Shown here: positions 52,364 to 60,281 of the stretch, one piece after another
How positions within the stretch are numbered: position 1 is the stretch's first letter
Layout of the letters: each line of letters starts with the position of its first letter
Origin: Haloferax denitrificans ATCC 35960
Lineage (GTDB): Archaea; Halobacteriota; Halobacteria; Halobacteriales; Haloferacaceae
DNA length: 64,000 nt
Assembly: GCF_000337795.1 (NCBI RefSeq)
Contig: NZ_AOLP01000011.1
Span: 124,001 to 188,000 of the forward strand
Reading direction: 5' to 3'
Program-made: the position numbers and the translations under genes
Notes under the pieces: model-generated
Seen by the model: only the letters and a program-made list of their open reading frames with translations
Told to the model about the DNA's origin: nothing
The model's database searches: none

Positions 52364-52594
52364 ATGAGCGGCCGACCCCTCGACGTCCTCGAAGCGTCAC
52401 TCGACGAGCCGGTGACGGTTCTCCTCAAGGACGGAAACGCGTACTTCGGCGTCCTCGCTGGTTACGACCAGCACATGAACGTCGTACTCGAAGAAGCGCT
52501 GGACGAAGACACCGTGCCCGGGGATATCGAACTCGAGCAAGTCCAAGACACAACCATTATACGCGGCGATAACGTCGTCACCATCAAAGCATGA
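52364..52594 (+). CDS. lsm: Sm-like archaeal protein Lsm
   Basis: 76 residues. Sm1 motif: [27 protein letters not shown]; Sm2 motif: [10 protein letters not shown]. Archaeal Lsm proteins form heptameric rings that bind U-rich small RNAs; in H. volcanii the single Lsm has been shown to bind sRNAs. The last codons overlap the start of rpl37e by four bases (ATGA). This conserved link puts an RNA chaperone and a ribosomal protein in one transcript. Confidence 0.96.
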   Translation: MSGRPLDVLEASLDEPVTVLLKDGNAYFGVLAGYDQHMNVVLEEALDEDTVPGDIELEQVQDTTIIRGDNVVTIKA

Positions 52595-52767
52595 CGGGTG
52601 CAGGAACCCCCAGCCAAGGAAAGAAGAACAAGACGACGCACGTCAAGTGCCGTCGCTGCGGCGAGAAGTCCTACCACGTGAAGAAGAAGGTCTGCTCGTC
52701 TTGCGGCTTCGGTAAGTCGAAGAAGCGTCGGAGCTACGCCTGGCAGTCGAAGTCCGGCGACAACTAA
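52591..52767 (+). CDS. rpl37e: 50S ribosomal protein eL37
   Basis: 58 residues: [20 protein letters not shown] and so on. The zinc finger pairs CRRCG and CSSCGFG flank the basic KKKV turn, and the [12 protein letters not shown] end is typical. It is small and basic, below many annotation cut-offs. The start overlaps lsm by four bases, and its stop is followed by a double hairpin. Confidence 0.96.
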
Positions 52768-52775
52768 CGACTCTC

Positions 52776-52823
52776 GACGGTCTCCGACCGTCTCTGTCTT
52801 CTCTCTCGCCGTCTGCGGCGAGA
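52776..52823 (+). terminator. tandem hairpins with pyrimidine tract after rpl37e
   Basis: The first stem is GACGGT (52776-52781) with ACCGTC (52787-52792). A T/C-rich tract follows (TCTGTCTTCTCTC). The second is a perfect 8-bp stem, TCTCGCCG (52804-52811) with CGGCGAGA (52816-52823) around TCTG. This should end the lsm-rpl37e transcript. Confidence 0.6.
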
Positions 52824-53066
52824 ACGAACCCGCGTTCCTGACTCCCGGTTCGTCCTCGCGTCCGTGACACTCGCTAGCACCGAGTACGTGTCCTCGACAC
52901 TCGCCGACTGCGTGCGCTCTTCCTCGCGTGTCGTCGCCGCCGCGGTCGCCTTCGTCACTGTCTCTCCGACGAGCACCGTCGTCATCTCTGCGACTACCAG
53001 CGTCGCCGTGGCTGTCGTCATCGCGTTTCGCCGCGTCGTCGCCCGCAGTTCCGTCGCACGCCGAAA
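52824..53066. other. intergenic region with no recognised gene
   Basis: With the terminator before it and the purF promoter after it, this completes a 390-base stretch between rpl37e and purF. The plus strand is notably rich in T and C, and translations in both directions are low-complexity (Ser/Val/Thr or Arg). I see no start with good spacing to a TATA box. Confidence 0.4.
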
Positions 53067-53084
53067 TATGCACTCATGTGCATA
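53067..53084. promoter_or_regulatory. inverted repeat upstream of purF (possible operator)
   Basis: TATGCAC (53067-53073) and GTGCATA (53078-53084) are exact inverted copies with the spacer TCAT. The repeat lies about 75-90 bases before the purF start and is AT-richer than its surroundings, as expected for a site bound by a dimeric regulator. Confidence 0.5.
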
Positions 53085-53099
53085 CTTTCCCGTTTCGGA

Positions 53100-53132
53100 A
53101 CCCGTCGTTACTGCATAAGGACGGGTTTTTTA
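53100..53132 (+). promoter_or_regulatory. purF core promoter inside a second inverted repeat
   Basis: ACCCGTC (53100-53106) and GACGGGT (53120-53126) are inverted copies 13 bases apart. The right arm runs into TTTTTTA (53126-53132), the likely TATA box, centred about 29 bases before the ATG. A protein on this repeat would block TBP. As RNA it would be a hairpin plus T-tract, like a terminator. Confidence 0.5.
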
Positions 53133-53157
53133 CCCCCTCGACTCTCTACCATCTTCC

Positions 53158-54639
53158 ATGGTAACTGGGCGGGACGACTCCCACCACCACATCGGCGGAC
53201 CGACCGAGAAGTGCGGTGTCGTCGGCGTCGCACTCGGCGGTCGAGACGCCGCACGGCCCCTCTACTACTCGCTGTACGCCCTCCAGCACCGGGGCCAAGA
53301 GTCGGCAGGCATCGTCACCCACGACGGGTTCCAACAGCACAGTCACGTCCAGATGGGTCTCGTCGGCGACGCGTTCGGCGCCGACGACCTCGACGGTCTG
53401 AAGGGCGAGGCCGGCATCGGTCACGTCCGCTACCCCACCGCGGGCGACGTGTCGAAGTCGTGCGCCCAGCCGTTCGCCGTCTCCTTCAAGTCGGGGTCGC
53501 TCGGTCTCGCGCACAACGGGAACCTCGTCAACGCCGACGAACTCCGCGACGAACTGGAGAACTTCGGTCACGCCTTCACCTCCACGGGCGACACCGAAGT
53601 CATCGCCCACGACCTCGCGCGCAACCTCCTCGAAGAGGACCTCGTCCGCGCCGTCAAGCGGACCATGGAGCGCATCCACGGCTCGTACGCGCTCACCATC
53701 ATGCACGACGAGACGGTCCTCGGCGTGCGCGACCCCGAGGGGAACCGCCCGCTCTGTATCGGGAAAGTCGATGACGGCTACGTGCTCGCCTCCGAGTCGG
53801 CCGCCATCGACACGCTCGACGGCGAACTCGTCCGCGACGTGAAACCGGGCGAACTCGTCGTCCTCGACCCCGACGGAAGCGGCTTCGACTCGTATCAACT
53901 GGTCGAACGCGACAACACGGCCCACTGCTTTTTCGAACACATCTACTTCGCCCGCCCGGACTCCGTGATGAACGACACGCTCGTCTACGAGGTCCGCCGC
54001 GGACTCGGCCGGAAGCTCTGGGAGGAAAACGGCGTCGACACCGACGTGGTCATGCCCGTCCCCGACTCGGGCCGCGCGTTCGCCTCCGGCTACGCCGAGG
54101 CCGCACAGGAAGACGACGCCACCGTCGAGTTCGCCGAGGGGCTGATGAAGAACCGCTACGTCGGCCGGACGTTCATCATGCCGACCCAAGACGAGCGCGA
54201 GCGCGCCGTCCGCCTGAAGCTCAACCCCATCAAGAGCACCGTCGAGGGCAAGTCCGTGACGCTCATCGACGACAGCATCGTCCGCGGGACGACGTCGAAC
54301 CAGCTCGTCCAACTGCTGTACGACGCCGGCGCGACCGAGGTCCACATGCGCATCGGCGCGCCGCCCATCGTCGCTCCCTGCTACATGGGCATCAACATGG
54401 CCACCCGCGAGGAACTCATCGCCTCGGACAAGTCCGTCGAGGAGGTCCGCGACACCATCGACGCCGACAGCCTCGGCTACCTCTCTATCGACTCCGTGGC
54501 CGAGGTGCTCGAAAAGTCCCGCGCCGACCTCTGTCTCGGCTGTGTCACCGGCGAGTACCCCTACGACATCGACGGCGAGGAGACCGACCGCGACGTGAGT
54601 CGCCCCGTCGTCGGTGCCGAAGCGCCGCTGAGCGACTGA
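53158..54639 (+). CDS. purF: amidophosphoribosyltransferase PurF
   Basis: 493 residues; first committed step of purine synthesis (PRPP plus glutamine to phosphoribosylamine). The N-terminal glutaminase nucleophile is C19 in EKCGVVGVAL, so 18 residues (MVTGRDDSHHHIGGPTEK) must be a propeptide that is removed. The PRPP loop is VTLIDDSIVRGTTSNQ in the second half. Cysteines in DLCLGCVTGEYPY near the end fit the Fe-S type. It has its own promoter with inverted repeats. No other purine gene is adjacent. Confidence 0.95.
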   Translation: MVTGRDDSHHHIGGPTEKCGVVGVALGGRDAARPLYYSLYALQHRGQESAGIVTHDGFQQHSHVQMGLVGDAFGADDLDGLKGEAGIGHVRYPTAGDVSKSCAQPFAVSFKSGSLGLAHNGNLVNADELRDELENFGHAFTSTGDTEVIAHDLARNLLEEDLVRAVKRTMERIHGSYALTIMHDETVLGVRDPEGNRPLCIGKVDDGYVLASESAAIDTLDGELVRDVKPGELVVLDPDGSGFDSYQLVERDNTAHCFFEHIYFARPDSVMNDTLVYEVRRGLGRKLWEENGVDTDVVMPVPDSGRAFASGYAEAAQEDDATVEFAEGLMKNRYVGRTFIMPTQDERERAVRLKLNPIKSTVEGKSVTLIDDSIVRGTTSNQLVQLLYDAGATEVHMRIGAPPIVAPCYMGINMATREELIASDKSVEEVRDTIDADSLGYLSIDSVAEVLEKSRADLCLGCVTGEYPYDIDGEETDRDVSRPVVGAEAPLSD

Positions 54640-54666
54640 GTTTCGGTTCCCTTCGTCCCCCCCGAC

Positions 54667-54732
54667 CTATCGCGCCACCTGACAGTCACCGCGAGCCGCG
54701 ATAGCATAGTCAACGCGGACTTTCTTTTCTCT
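54667..54732 (+). terminator. stem-loop and T-rich tract after purF
   Basis: CTATCGCG (54667-54674) pairs with CGCGATAG (54697-54704). A T-rich tract TTTCTTTTCTCTC follows near 54720-54732. The stem has a 22-base loop that can itself pair in part. Confidence 0.5.
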
Positions 54733-54975
54733 CGCGCGCGTCGTTCGAACCGTACTCCGACTCGCCGAGGACCGGGTTGCGAGCGGAGTACGGAGTGCGA
54801 ATCGACGGGGCGGTGGAACGCCGCGGGAGGGCCCGCACGCCCCGTCTCTGTGACCTGCCGGTCGCACCACGTACTACCGCCCGTCCGCACCGGCCCTCGG
54901 GCCGCGCGCCCGCCGCGGGCGTCGGACGGGTACTCCCTTTGAACGGCCGAGCGGCGGTGCTCGCCGACTCCCGCC
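54733..54975. other. intergenic DNA between convergent purF and DUF420 genes
   Basis: Together with the purF terminator this gives about 336 bases with no gene. The sequence is very GC-rich, and I see no tRNA, no known RNA and no frame with good composition. Confidence 0.4.
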
Positions 54976-55536
54976 TCAGTAGACGACGTAAAGGAGGGCG
55001 TAGACGACGTTTCCGAGGACGAACGAGACGAGCCACAGCGAGGCGGCGACCCGACCGAACCGGGCGTGCTCGGTGCCGAAGACCTCCGTTATCGGCCGCG
55101 TCAGCGCCAACAGCAGGACGTAGTAGACGACGGGGACGCAGACGACGGCGAGGAGGATGTGAATCGCCAGCGTCGGGAGGTAGACGAACTGGTAGACCGC
55201 GTCGGGGCCGGGGAACTCCGCGGTCCCCTGCACGACGACCTTGTAGAGATAGAGGACGAGGAACGTCGCAAAGAGGAGAAAGGAGGCGAGCATCATGCGC
55301 CGGTGGTGCTCGATTTCGTCGCGCCGGACGAATCGGACGCCGGCGAGGATGGTGACGATGGCGACGGTGCTGATGACCGCGTTGACGTGCGGAATCGCGT
55401 TCAGCGCGGCCGCCGGTGCGGTCGGAATCGCGGCGCGGGGAATCGCGCCGAGCGCCGCGCCGAAGACGAGCGCGAGCGACAGCACCGAGAGGAGAGCGGT
55501 CAGTCCGCGGACGTGGTCGCGTGCTCGGAACTCCAT
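54976..55536 (-). CDS. DUF420 family membrane protein
   Basis: 186 residues with about five membrane helices (LTALLSVLSLALVFGAALG, AVISTVAIVTILAGVRFV, RRMMLASFLLFATFLVLYLYKVV, and others). The HHRRMMLASFLLF segment and PTLAIHILLAVVCVPVVYYVL carry histidines typical of DUF420, which is linked in other organisms to cytochrome oxidase assembly. No oxidase genes are adjacent. The ATG at 55536 (MEFRARDH) is chosen; the frame further upstream is antisense to the tRNA gene. Confidence 0.82.
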   Translation of the reverse strand: MEFRARDHVRGLTALLSVLSLALVFGAALGAIPRAAIPTAPAAALNAIPHVNAVISTVAIVTILAGVRFVRRDEIEHHRRMMLASFLLFATFLVLYLYKVVVQGTAEFPGPDAVYQFVYLPTLAIHILLAVVCVPVVYYVLLLALTRPITEVFGTEHARFGRVAASLWLVSFVLGNVVYALLYVVY

Positions 55537-55633
55537 GGGCGTATTCCGGGGCCGCGAGGCCAAAATCGTTCTGTCGCCCGCCGCGGCACGACGCCTGCAA
55601 ACGCCCGACATTGCCGAGTCGAAAGGAAAGTCA

Positions 55634-55641
55634 TTTAAATT
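55634..55641 (+). promoter_or_regulatory. TATA box of tRNA-Leu(GAG)
   Basis: TTTAAATT lies 38-45 bases before the tRNA 5' end, so initiation would give a short leader that is trimmed by RNase P. Confidence 0.55.
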
Positions 55642-55678
55642 ACCGCGGGGTAACGGAGAGTGCAGTAAGACACAGCGA

Positions 55679-55763
55679 GCGTGGGTAGCCAAGCCAGGCC
55701 AACGGCGCAGCGTTGAGGGCGCTGTCCTGTAGAGGTCCGCCGGTTCAAATCCGGTCCCACGCA
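55679..55763 (+). tRNA. tRNA-Leu (anticodon GAG)
   Basis: The acceptor stem GCGTGGG pairs with CCCACGC, followed by discriminator A. The anticodon stem CAGCG/CGCTG holds the loop TTGAGGG with GAG at 55715-55717. It has a long variable arm and the T arm GCCGG-TTCAAAT-CCGGT (one G-T pair). No intron, and CCA is not encoded. It reads CUC/CUU and shares most of its body with tRNA-Leu(CAG) at 4371. Confidence 0.96.
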
Positions 55764-55830
55764 TCGCAAGATGCAGGTGACGTCCCTACACGGACATCAC
55801 CCACGCACAATCCTTCCACGAAACTACACC

Positions 55831-55860
55831 CGGAGAGGTTCGCCTCTCTGGATTTCTCTG
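55831..55860 (+). terminator. UUCG-loop hairpin after tRNA-Leu(GAG)
   Basis: CGGAGAGG (55831-55838) pairs with CCTCTCTG (55843-55850) around a TTCG tetraloop, eight pairs including one G-U. The pyrimidine-rich GATTTCTCTG follows. It lies 68 bases after the tRNA 3' end. Confidence 0.5.
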
Positions 55861-55995
55861 AACCGCTTCCCGGTAGGAATATCTCTCCGAGCGACTCGCT
55901 ATTCACCGACCAGCGACCGCATCGGCTCCGACTTCGGACACCCGCAGTCGCCCCCGTGCCGCGAGTTTAAAAGGGTCGAACGAGTAACACGGGGC

Positions 55996-56517
55996 ATGGC
56001 CAAGTACTCGACGAACCGGGGCGGTGGCGGCGGTGACGGCGACAGTTGCGAACTCTGCGGCCGAAGCACCGCGAAGCTCCGGCGCGCGAACGTGGCCGGC
56101 GCGGACCTGTTGGTCTGCCCGGACTGCGCGCCGCACGGCGAGAACCGCCACGCCGACCGAAAGAGCGGGTCGAGTGGCACCTCTCGGGACGGTACCTCGG
56201 GGAACCGAAAGAAGCGCGCCGCCCAGCGCACCGCCAAGATGTACGACAGCGCGAAGGGCGACTCCAAACACTGGGAGGAGAAAGGGACGAACTACGAGAA
56301 AGACCGGCTTCCCTACCTCGTCTCCGGCTACGGCGGCGTCGTCGAATCCGCCCGGCAGGACGCCGGCCTCCAACTCGCCGAGCTCGCCGACGAACTCGAC
56401 CTCGACGAGAAGCAACTGCTCGCCATCGAGCAGGGCCGCGCCACGCGGGCGAACGTCGGCGGGTCGGCCATCCGCGCGCTCGAAGAGCGCCTCGACGTGA
56501 CCCTCGTCGACGAGTAG
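55996..56517 (+). CDS. multiprotein bridging factor aMBF1 (zinc ribbon plus HTH)
   Basis: 173 residues. The N-terminal zinc ribbon has CELCGRS (residues 18-24) and CPDCAPHG (about 42-49). A flexible Lys/Arg/Ser linker follows, then a Cro/C1-type helix-turn-helix: VESARQDAGLQLAELADELDLDEKQLLAIEQGRA. MBF1 links transcription factors to TBP in eukaryotes; archaeal MBF1 is thought to act on translation or transcription. The start at 55996 is about 25 bases after TTTAAAAG near 55968. The gene is monocistronic or loosely linked to the editing protein downstream. Confidence 0.9.
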   Translation: MAKYSTNRGGGGGDGDSCELCGRSTAKLRRANVAGADLLVCPDCAPHGENRHADRKSGSSGTSRDGTSGNRKKRAAQRTAKMYDSAKGDSKHWEEKGTNYEKDRLPYLVSGYGGVVESARQDAGLQLAELADELDLDEKQLLAIEQGRATRANVGGSAIRALEERLDVTLVDE

Positions 56518-56552
56518 CACGATTTTTCTCGGTCGGGCGTCTCGACGCGCAC

Positions 56553-57749
56553 ATGTCCGACTCACTCGCACCCGAGTCGCCGACGGTCCGGGCGTTCGAC
56601 GCGACGGTGACGCGCGTCGACGGTCGGTCGGTCACTCTCGACGAGACGTACTTCTACCCCGAAGGCGGCGGCCAGCCCGCGGACCGAGGTGTCCTCGGCG
56701 GCGTCGACGTCGAACACGTCCGCACGGACGCCGACGGCGCGGTCGTCCACGACCTCGCGGCCGACCCCGGTTTCGGCGTCGGCGACGAGGTGACGGGCGT
56801 CGTCGACGACGACTTCCGGACGTACTGCATGCGGGCGCACACCGCCAGTCACGTCCTCTACGGCGCGGGTCGACGCATCTTCGACGACCTCGGCTACGGC
56901 GGCTTCGACATCTCCGCGGAGAAGGTGCGCGTCGACTTCGAGACCTCGACCGAGGTCGACGACGACGCGCTCGTCGAACTGGAGCGCCTCGTCAACCGGG
57001 CGGTGTGGGACAGCCGCGAAGTGTCGTGGGAGGAGATTCCCGTCGCGGAGGCCCGCGAGCGGGAGGAAATCGCGTTCAACGTCAAGACCGAGGAGGGCGT
57101 CTTCGCCGACGCCGACGAGGTTCGCGTCGTCTCTATCGACGGCTGGGACTGGGCGGCCTGCGGCGGCACCCACGTCTCGAACACCGTCGAAATCGGGCCG
57201 GTCGAGGTGCTCGGCCGGTCGAACCCCGGCGAGGGACTCACCCGCGTCGAGTTCGCGGTCGGCCCGTCGGCCGTCGACCGGCGCGCCGAGGTCCGGGCGT
57301 CCGCCTACGAGGCCGCCCGAGCGCTCGGCACGAACCTCGATGGACTGGGGGAGTCGGCCGCCGGCACCGCGGCCGCCCGCGAGGAACTGGAGTCCGAACT
57401 CGCCGACCTGAAATCCGAAGTCCTGCGCGCTCGCCTCGCCGACTTCGAGACGGTCGAGCGCGACGGGCTGACGTGGAACGTCGGCGCGGTCTCCGGCTTC
57501 GACGCGAACGAGGTCGGCGAGGCCGCCAAGGAAGCCCGCGACGGGGCAGACGCAGACGTGTTCGTCGCCGTCGGCGAGTCCGACGCGCCGTTCGTCGTCG
57601 TCGCCAGCGCCGGCGACGCGGCCGCCGGGGACGTCGTCGCCGAGGTGACAGACGAGTTCGGCGGCGGTGGCGGCGGTGGGCCGACCTTCGCGCAGGGCGG
57701 CGGCCTCGGCGCGCCGGCCGACGAGGTGCTGGCGTACCTGCGCGACTGA
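56553..57749 (+). CDS. alanyl-tRNA editing protein (AlaX-type, with DHHA1 domain)
   Basis: 398 residues. The editing site has H96-x3-H100 (HTASHVL) and C203-x3-H207 (CGGTHVSN), the zinc set shared with the AlaRS editing domain. After a coiled segment (about 300-330) comes a DHHA1-like C-terminal domain rich in glycine (GGGGGGPTFAQGGGLG). Such freestanding proteins hydrolyse mis-charged Ser- or Gly-tRNA-Ala. A start at 56553 gives the standard N-terminus. Confidence 0.9.
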   Translation: MSDSLAPESPTVRAFDATVTRVDGRSVTLDETYFYPEGGGQPADRGVLGGVDVEHVRTDADGAVVHDLAADPGFGVGDEVTGVVDDDFRTYCMRAHTASHVLYGAGRRIFDDLGYGGFDISAEKVRVDFETSTEVDDDALVELERLVNRAVWDSREVSWEEIPVAEAREREEIAFNVKTEEGVFADADEVRVVSIDGWDWAACGGTHVSNTVEIGPVEVLGRSNPGEGLTRVEFAVGPSAVDRRAEVRASAYEAARALGTNLDGLGESAAGTAAAREELESELADLKSEVLRARLADFETVERDGLTWNVGAVSGFDANEVGEAAKEARDGADADVFVAVGESDAPFVVVASAGDAAAGDVVAEVTDEFGGGGGGGPTFAQGGGLGAPADEVLAYLRD

Positions 57750-57845
57750 ATACGCCCGTGGAGCGGCCGGTCTGCGCCGTGCTGACGCCCGACGGACGAC
57801 CGGCGGTTCAATCATCTTTTTCAATGATGGTCCGTACTCATCACC

Positions 57846-58991
57846 ATGGAAACCGTAGGGTCTGCCACGGGTCTGACCGACGAGCAGCGGGCCATCCGCG
57901 ACGTGGTCCACGAGTTCGCCGTCGAGGAGATTCGCCCGACCGCGCGCGAGGCCGACGAGACGGAGACGTTCCCGGAGGACGTGTGGGACGGCCTCGCCGA
58001 ACTCGACCTGACCGGGCTGACCGTCCCCGAGGAGTACGGCGGGTTCGGCGCGGACCGCGCCACCTACGCCGTCGTCAACGAGGAGGTCGCCTACGGCCAA
58101 CTCGCCGTCGCCACGGCGCTCTCCGTGCACTGTCTCGCCACCGAGTGCATCGCCGAGTTCGCCACCGACGAGCAGAAAGAGACGTGGCTCCCCGAGATGG
58201 CCCGCGGCCGGCCGGTCGGCATGTTCGCCCTCTCCGAGCCGGACGCCGGGTCGAACCCGGCGGAGATGTCGACAGTCGCCCGGCGTGAGGGTGACGAGTA
58301 CGTCATCAACGGGAAAAAGCAGTGGATAACGAACGGCCAGCGCGGCGGCGTCTGCGTCCTCTTCGCCAAGACCGACCCCGACGACCCCTCGTCGGTCACG
58401 CAGTTCCTCGTCCCGGAGTCGGCCGGCTACGAGGTCGGCAAGAAAGAGGAGAAACTCGGTCTCCGCGCGTCCGACACGACGGCGCTCCGCTTCGACGACG
58501 TGCGCATCCCGGCCGAAAACCGGCTCACCGAGGAGGGTAAGGGCCTCTCTGCGGCCTTCCGAATCCTGACCGGCGGCCGCATCGGCATCGCCTCGCAGGC
58601 CGTGGGACTCGCGCAGGCCGCGCTCGACGACGCCATCGACTACGCGAACGAGCGCGAGCAGTTCGACAAGCCCATCTCGAAGATTCAGGCGGTTCGCCAC
58701 AAAATCGCCGACATGGGCACGCAAGTCCATGCCTCGCGGATGCTCGTCCGCGAGGCCGCCCGCGTCGCCGACGCCGGTAACGACCCGCGGACCGCGGCGT
58801 CTATCGCGAAGTACTTCGCCAGCGAGGCCGCGGTCGACGTGACCAACGAGGCCGTGCAGGTCCACGGCGGCTACGGCTACACCACCGACTTCGACGTGGA
58901 GCGTTACTACCGCGACTCGAAGATTACGACCATCTACGAGGGGACCAGCGAGATTCAAAAGGAAATCATCGCGCGGTCGCTCCTCGACTGA
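57846..58991 (+). CDS. acyl-CoA dehydrogenase
   Basis: 381 residues, three-domain ACAD fold. FAD-binding segments include MFALSEPDAGSNPAEMST and WITNGQRGGVC. The C-terminal YGGYGYTTDFDVERYYRDSKI and IYEGTSEIQKEI contain the likely catalytic glutamate. It oxidises acyl-CoA to enoyl-CoA and passes electrons to ETF; the etf genes lie 14 kb away in this window. Substrate chain length cannot be read. The gene stands alone, 96 bases after the editing gene. Confidence 0.92.
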   Translation: METVGSATGLTDEQRAIRDVVHEFAVEEIRPTAREADETETFPEDVWDGLAELDLTGLTVPEEYGGFGADRATYAVVNEEVAYGQLAVATALSVHCLATECIAEFATDEQKETWLPEMARGRPVGMFALSEPDAGSNPAEMSTVARREGDEYVINGKKQWITNGQRGGVCVLFAKTDPDDPSSVTQFLVPESAGYEVGKKEEKLGLRASDTTALRFDDVRIPAENRLTEEGKGLSAAFRILTGGRIGIASQAVGLAQAALDDAIDYANEREQFDKPISKIQAVRHKIADMGTQVHASRMLVREAARVADAGNDPRTAASIAKYFASEAAVDVTNEAVQVHGGYGYTTDFDVERYYRDSKITTIYEGTSEIQKEIIARSLLD

Positions 58992-59015
58992 ACGGGCGAG
59001 TCGGCGAGCCGTCTC

Positions 59016-59020
59016 TTTTT
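59016..59020 (+). terminator. T5 tract after acyl-CoA dehydrogenase gene
   Basis: TTTTT in GTCTCTTTTTCAGC, 25 bases after the stop codon, between convergent genes. Confidence 0.4.
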
Positions 59021-59036
59021 CAGCCGGGCGAGTCGC

Positions 59037-59450
59037 TCACGGACTCCGGGCGAGCGTCGGCAGTCCTCGCTCGCGGACCACGTCGGCGGCGGCGACGCCC
59101 GCGAGGAGGAGACAGCCGACGAGCGTCACCCACGCGCCGGCCGCCGAGACGAACGTCTCGTCCCACAGCTGGATGAACCGCAGGACCGCGACGGTGCCGA
59201 CGACGCCGACGACGAGTTCCGCGCGGCGGGAGCGCCGTCCGGCGAGCGCGGCCACGGAGAGCAGGACGACAGTCGGGAGGAGGACGACTCCGTGGACGAG
59301 TTCCAGCCCGTTTCCCATGCCGCCGTAGTAGACGTCGATGACCGGGCCGTCGTGGGCCGGGTCGACCTGTATCCACGGGAGGAAGACGCCGGCGGCGACG
59401 ACGAGCGACGGGAGGACCGGCGCGAGGCGTTCGCGGAGCGGGAATGCCAT
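59037..59450 (-). CDS. four-helix membrane protein of unknown function
   Basis: 137 residues. Hydrophobic segments near 14-28, 53-70, 77-92 and 103-124 suggest four membrane helices. FLPWIQVDP and VYYGGMGNGLELVHG form an extracellular-type loop after the first helix. Not assigned to a family. Confidence 0.65.
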   Translation of the reverse strand: MAFPLRERLAPVLPSLVVAAGVFLPWIQVDPAHDGPVIDVYYGGMGNGLELVHGVVLLPTVVLLSVAALAGRRSRRAELVVGVVGTVAVLRFIQLWDETFVSAAGAWVTLVGCLLLAGVAAADVVRERGLPTLARSP

Positions 59451-59525
59451 ACCGGAGGCGACGCGGGGATTCGGGATAGGCCTTCGCCCGAAGCGTCTTT
59501 TCCCCGCGGTTCCCTACTGCTGGCA

Positions 59526-60080
59526 ATGACGCTCCCCGACCTCTCGGCGTTCGACGCGGTCGTCTACGACCTCGACGGGACGCTCGTCAACCTCCGCGTC
59601 GACTGGAACGACACCGCCCGCGACGCCGCGGCCGTCCTGCGGGACGCCGGCGTCGACGCCGACTCGCTGGACCTCTGGAACATGCTCGACGCGGCCGACG
59701 AAGCCGGCGTCCGCGACGAACTTGAGCGGGAAATCGCGGCGCACGAGCGGGAGGGCGCGTGGGTCTCCGACCGCCTCCCGCTCGCGGACCACCTCGCCGA
59801 GGACGGCGTCCCCTCCGGCGTCTGCTCGCTCAACGCCGAGGACGCCTGCCGGGTCGCGCTCGACGTGCACGACCTTTCGGACCACGTCGACGCCGTCGTC
59901 GGCCGCGACACCGTGGCGACGCAGAAGCCCGACCCGGAGCCGTTGCTCACGACGCTCGAACGCATGGCGGTCGGCCCCGACTCGGCCGTGTTCGTCGGCG
60001 ACTCGGCCCGCGACGAGGTGACGGCCGACCGCGCCGGCGTGGCCTTCAGATACGTCGACGGCGGCCCCTCCGGCGTCTGA
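59526..60080 (+). CDS. HAD-superfamily hydrolase (phosphatase-like)
   Basis: 184 residues. Motif I is DLDGTLVN, with the Asp nucleophile near residue 14. Motif II is in CSLNAEDA. Motif III/IV is KPDPEPLL with VFVGDSARDEVTADRAG. This is the phosphoglycolate-phosphatase-like branch with a helical cap. The substrate is unknown. The start at 59526 follows GCA with no strong Shine-Dalgarno. Confidence 0.86.
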   Translation: MTLPDLSAFDAVVYDLDGTLVNLRVDWNDTARDAAAVLRDAGVDADSLDLWNMLDAADEAGVRDELEREIAAHEREGAWVSDRLPLADHLAEDGVPSGVCSLNAEDACRVALDVHDLSDHVDAVVGRDTVATQKPDPEPLLTTLERMAVGPDSAVFVGDSARDEVTADRAGVAFRYVDGGPSGV

Positions 60081-60246
60081 ACGGAGGTTCGAAGGGACAG
60101 GGACAGGGCAGAAGCTACGACAGGAGCGAACAGGCGGCACGGCCGCTCCGCCGGGCGTCGTGCCGCGCTCCCGCGTCGCGCCCGGCGGCGATGCTCAACG
60201 CACGGAGACGATGGCCGCGGCATTCGAGATAAACCTCCGTTTCGGC

Positions 60247-60263
60247 GCGGGCGTTAAGCCCGC
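60247..60263. promoter_or_regulatory. inverted repeat around the promoter of the zinc-ribbon gene at 60282
   Basis: GCGGGC (60247-60252) and GCCCGC (60258-60263) flank GTTAA, the likely TATA core, whose centre is about 27 bases before the ATG. The arms could bind a regulator that blocks TBP. Confidence 0.4.
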
Positions 60264-60281
60264 CGAGTCCTACGCTCACCC

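Noticed and set aside
52864..53118. 84-residue Ser/Val/Thr-rich frame between rpl37e and purF
   Set aside because: Low complexity, no spacing to a TATA box, and it crosses the purF control repeats.
54720..54760. Minus-strand GAAAGTCCGCG suggesting RNase P RNA P4 region
   Set aside because: The flanking bases do not match the conserved core and no partner ACAGAA-type segment follows before purF coding sequence.
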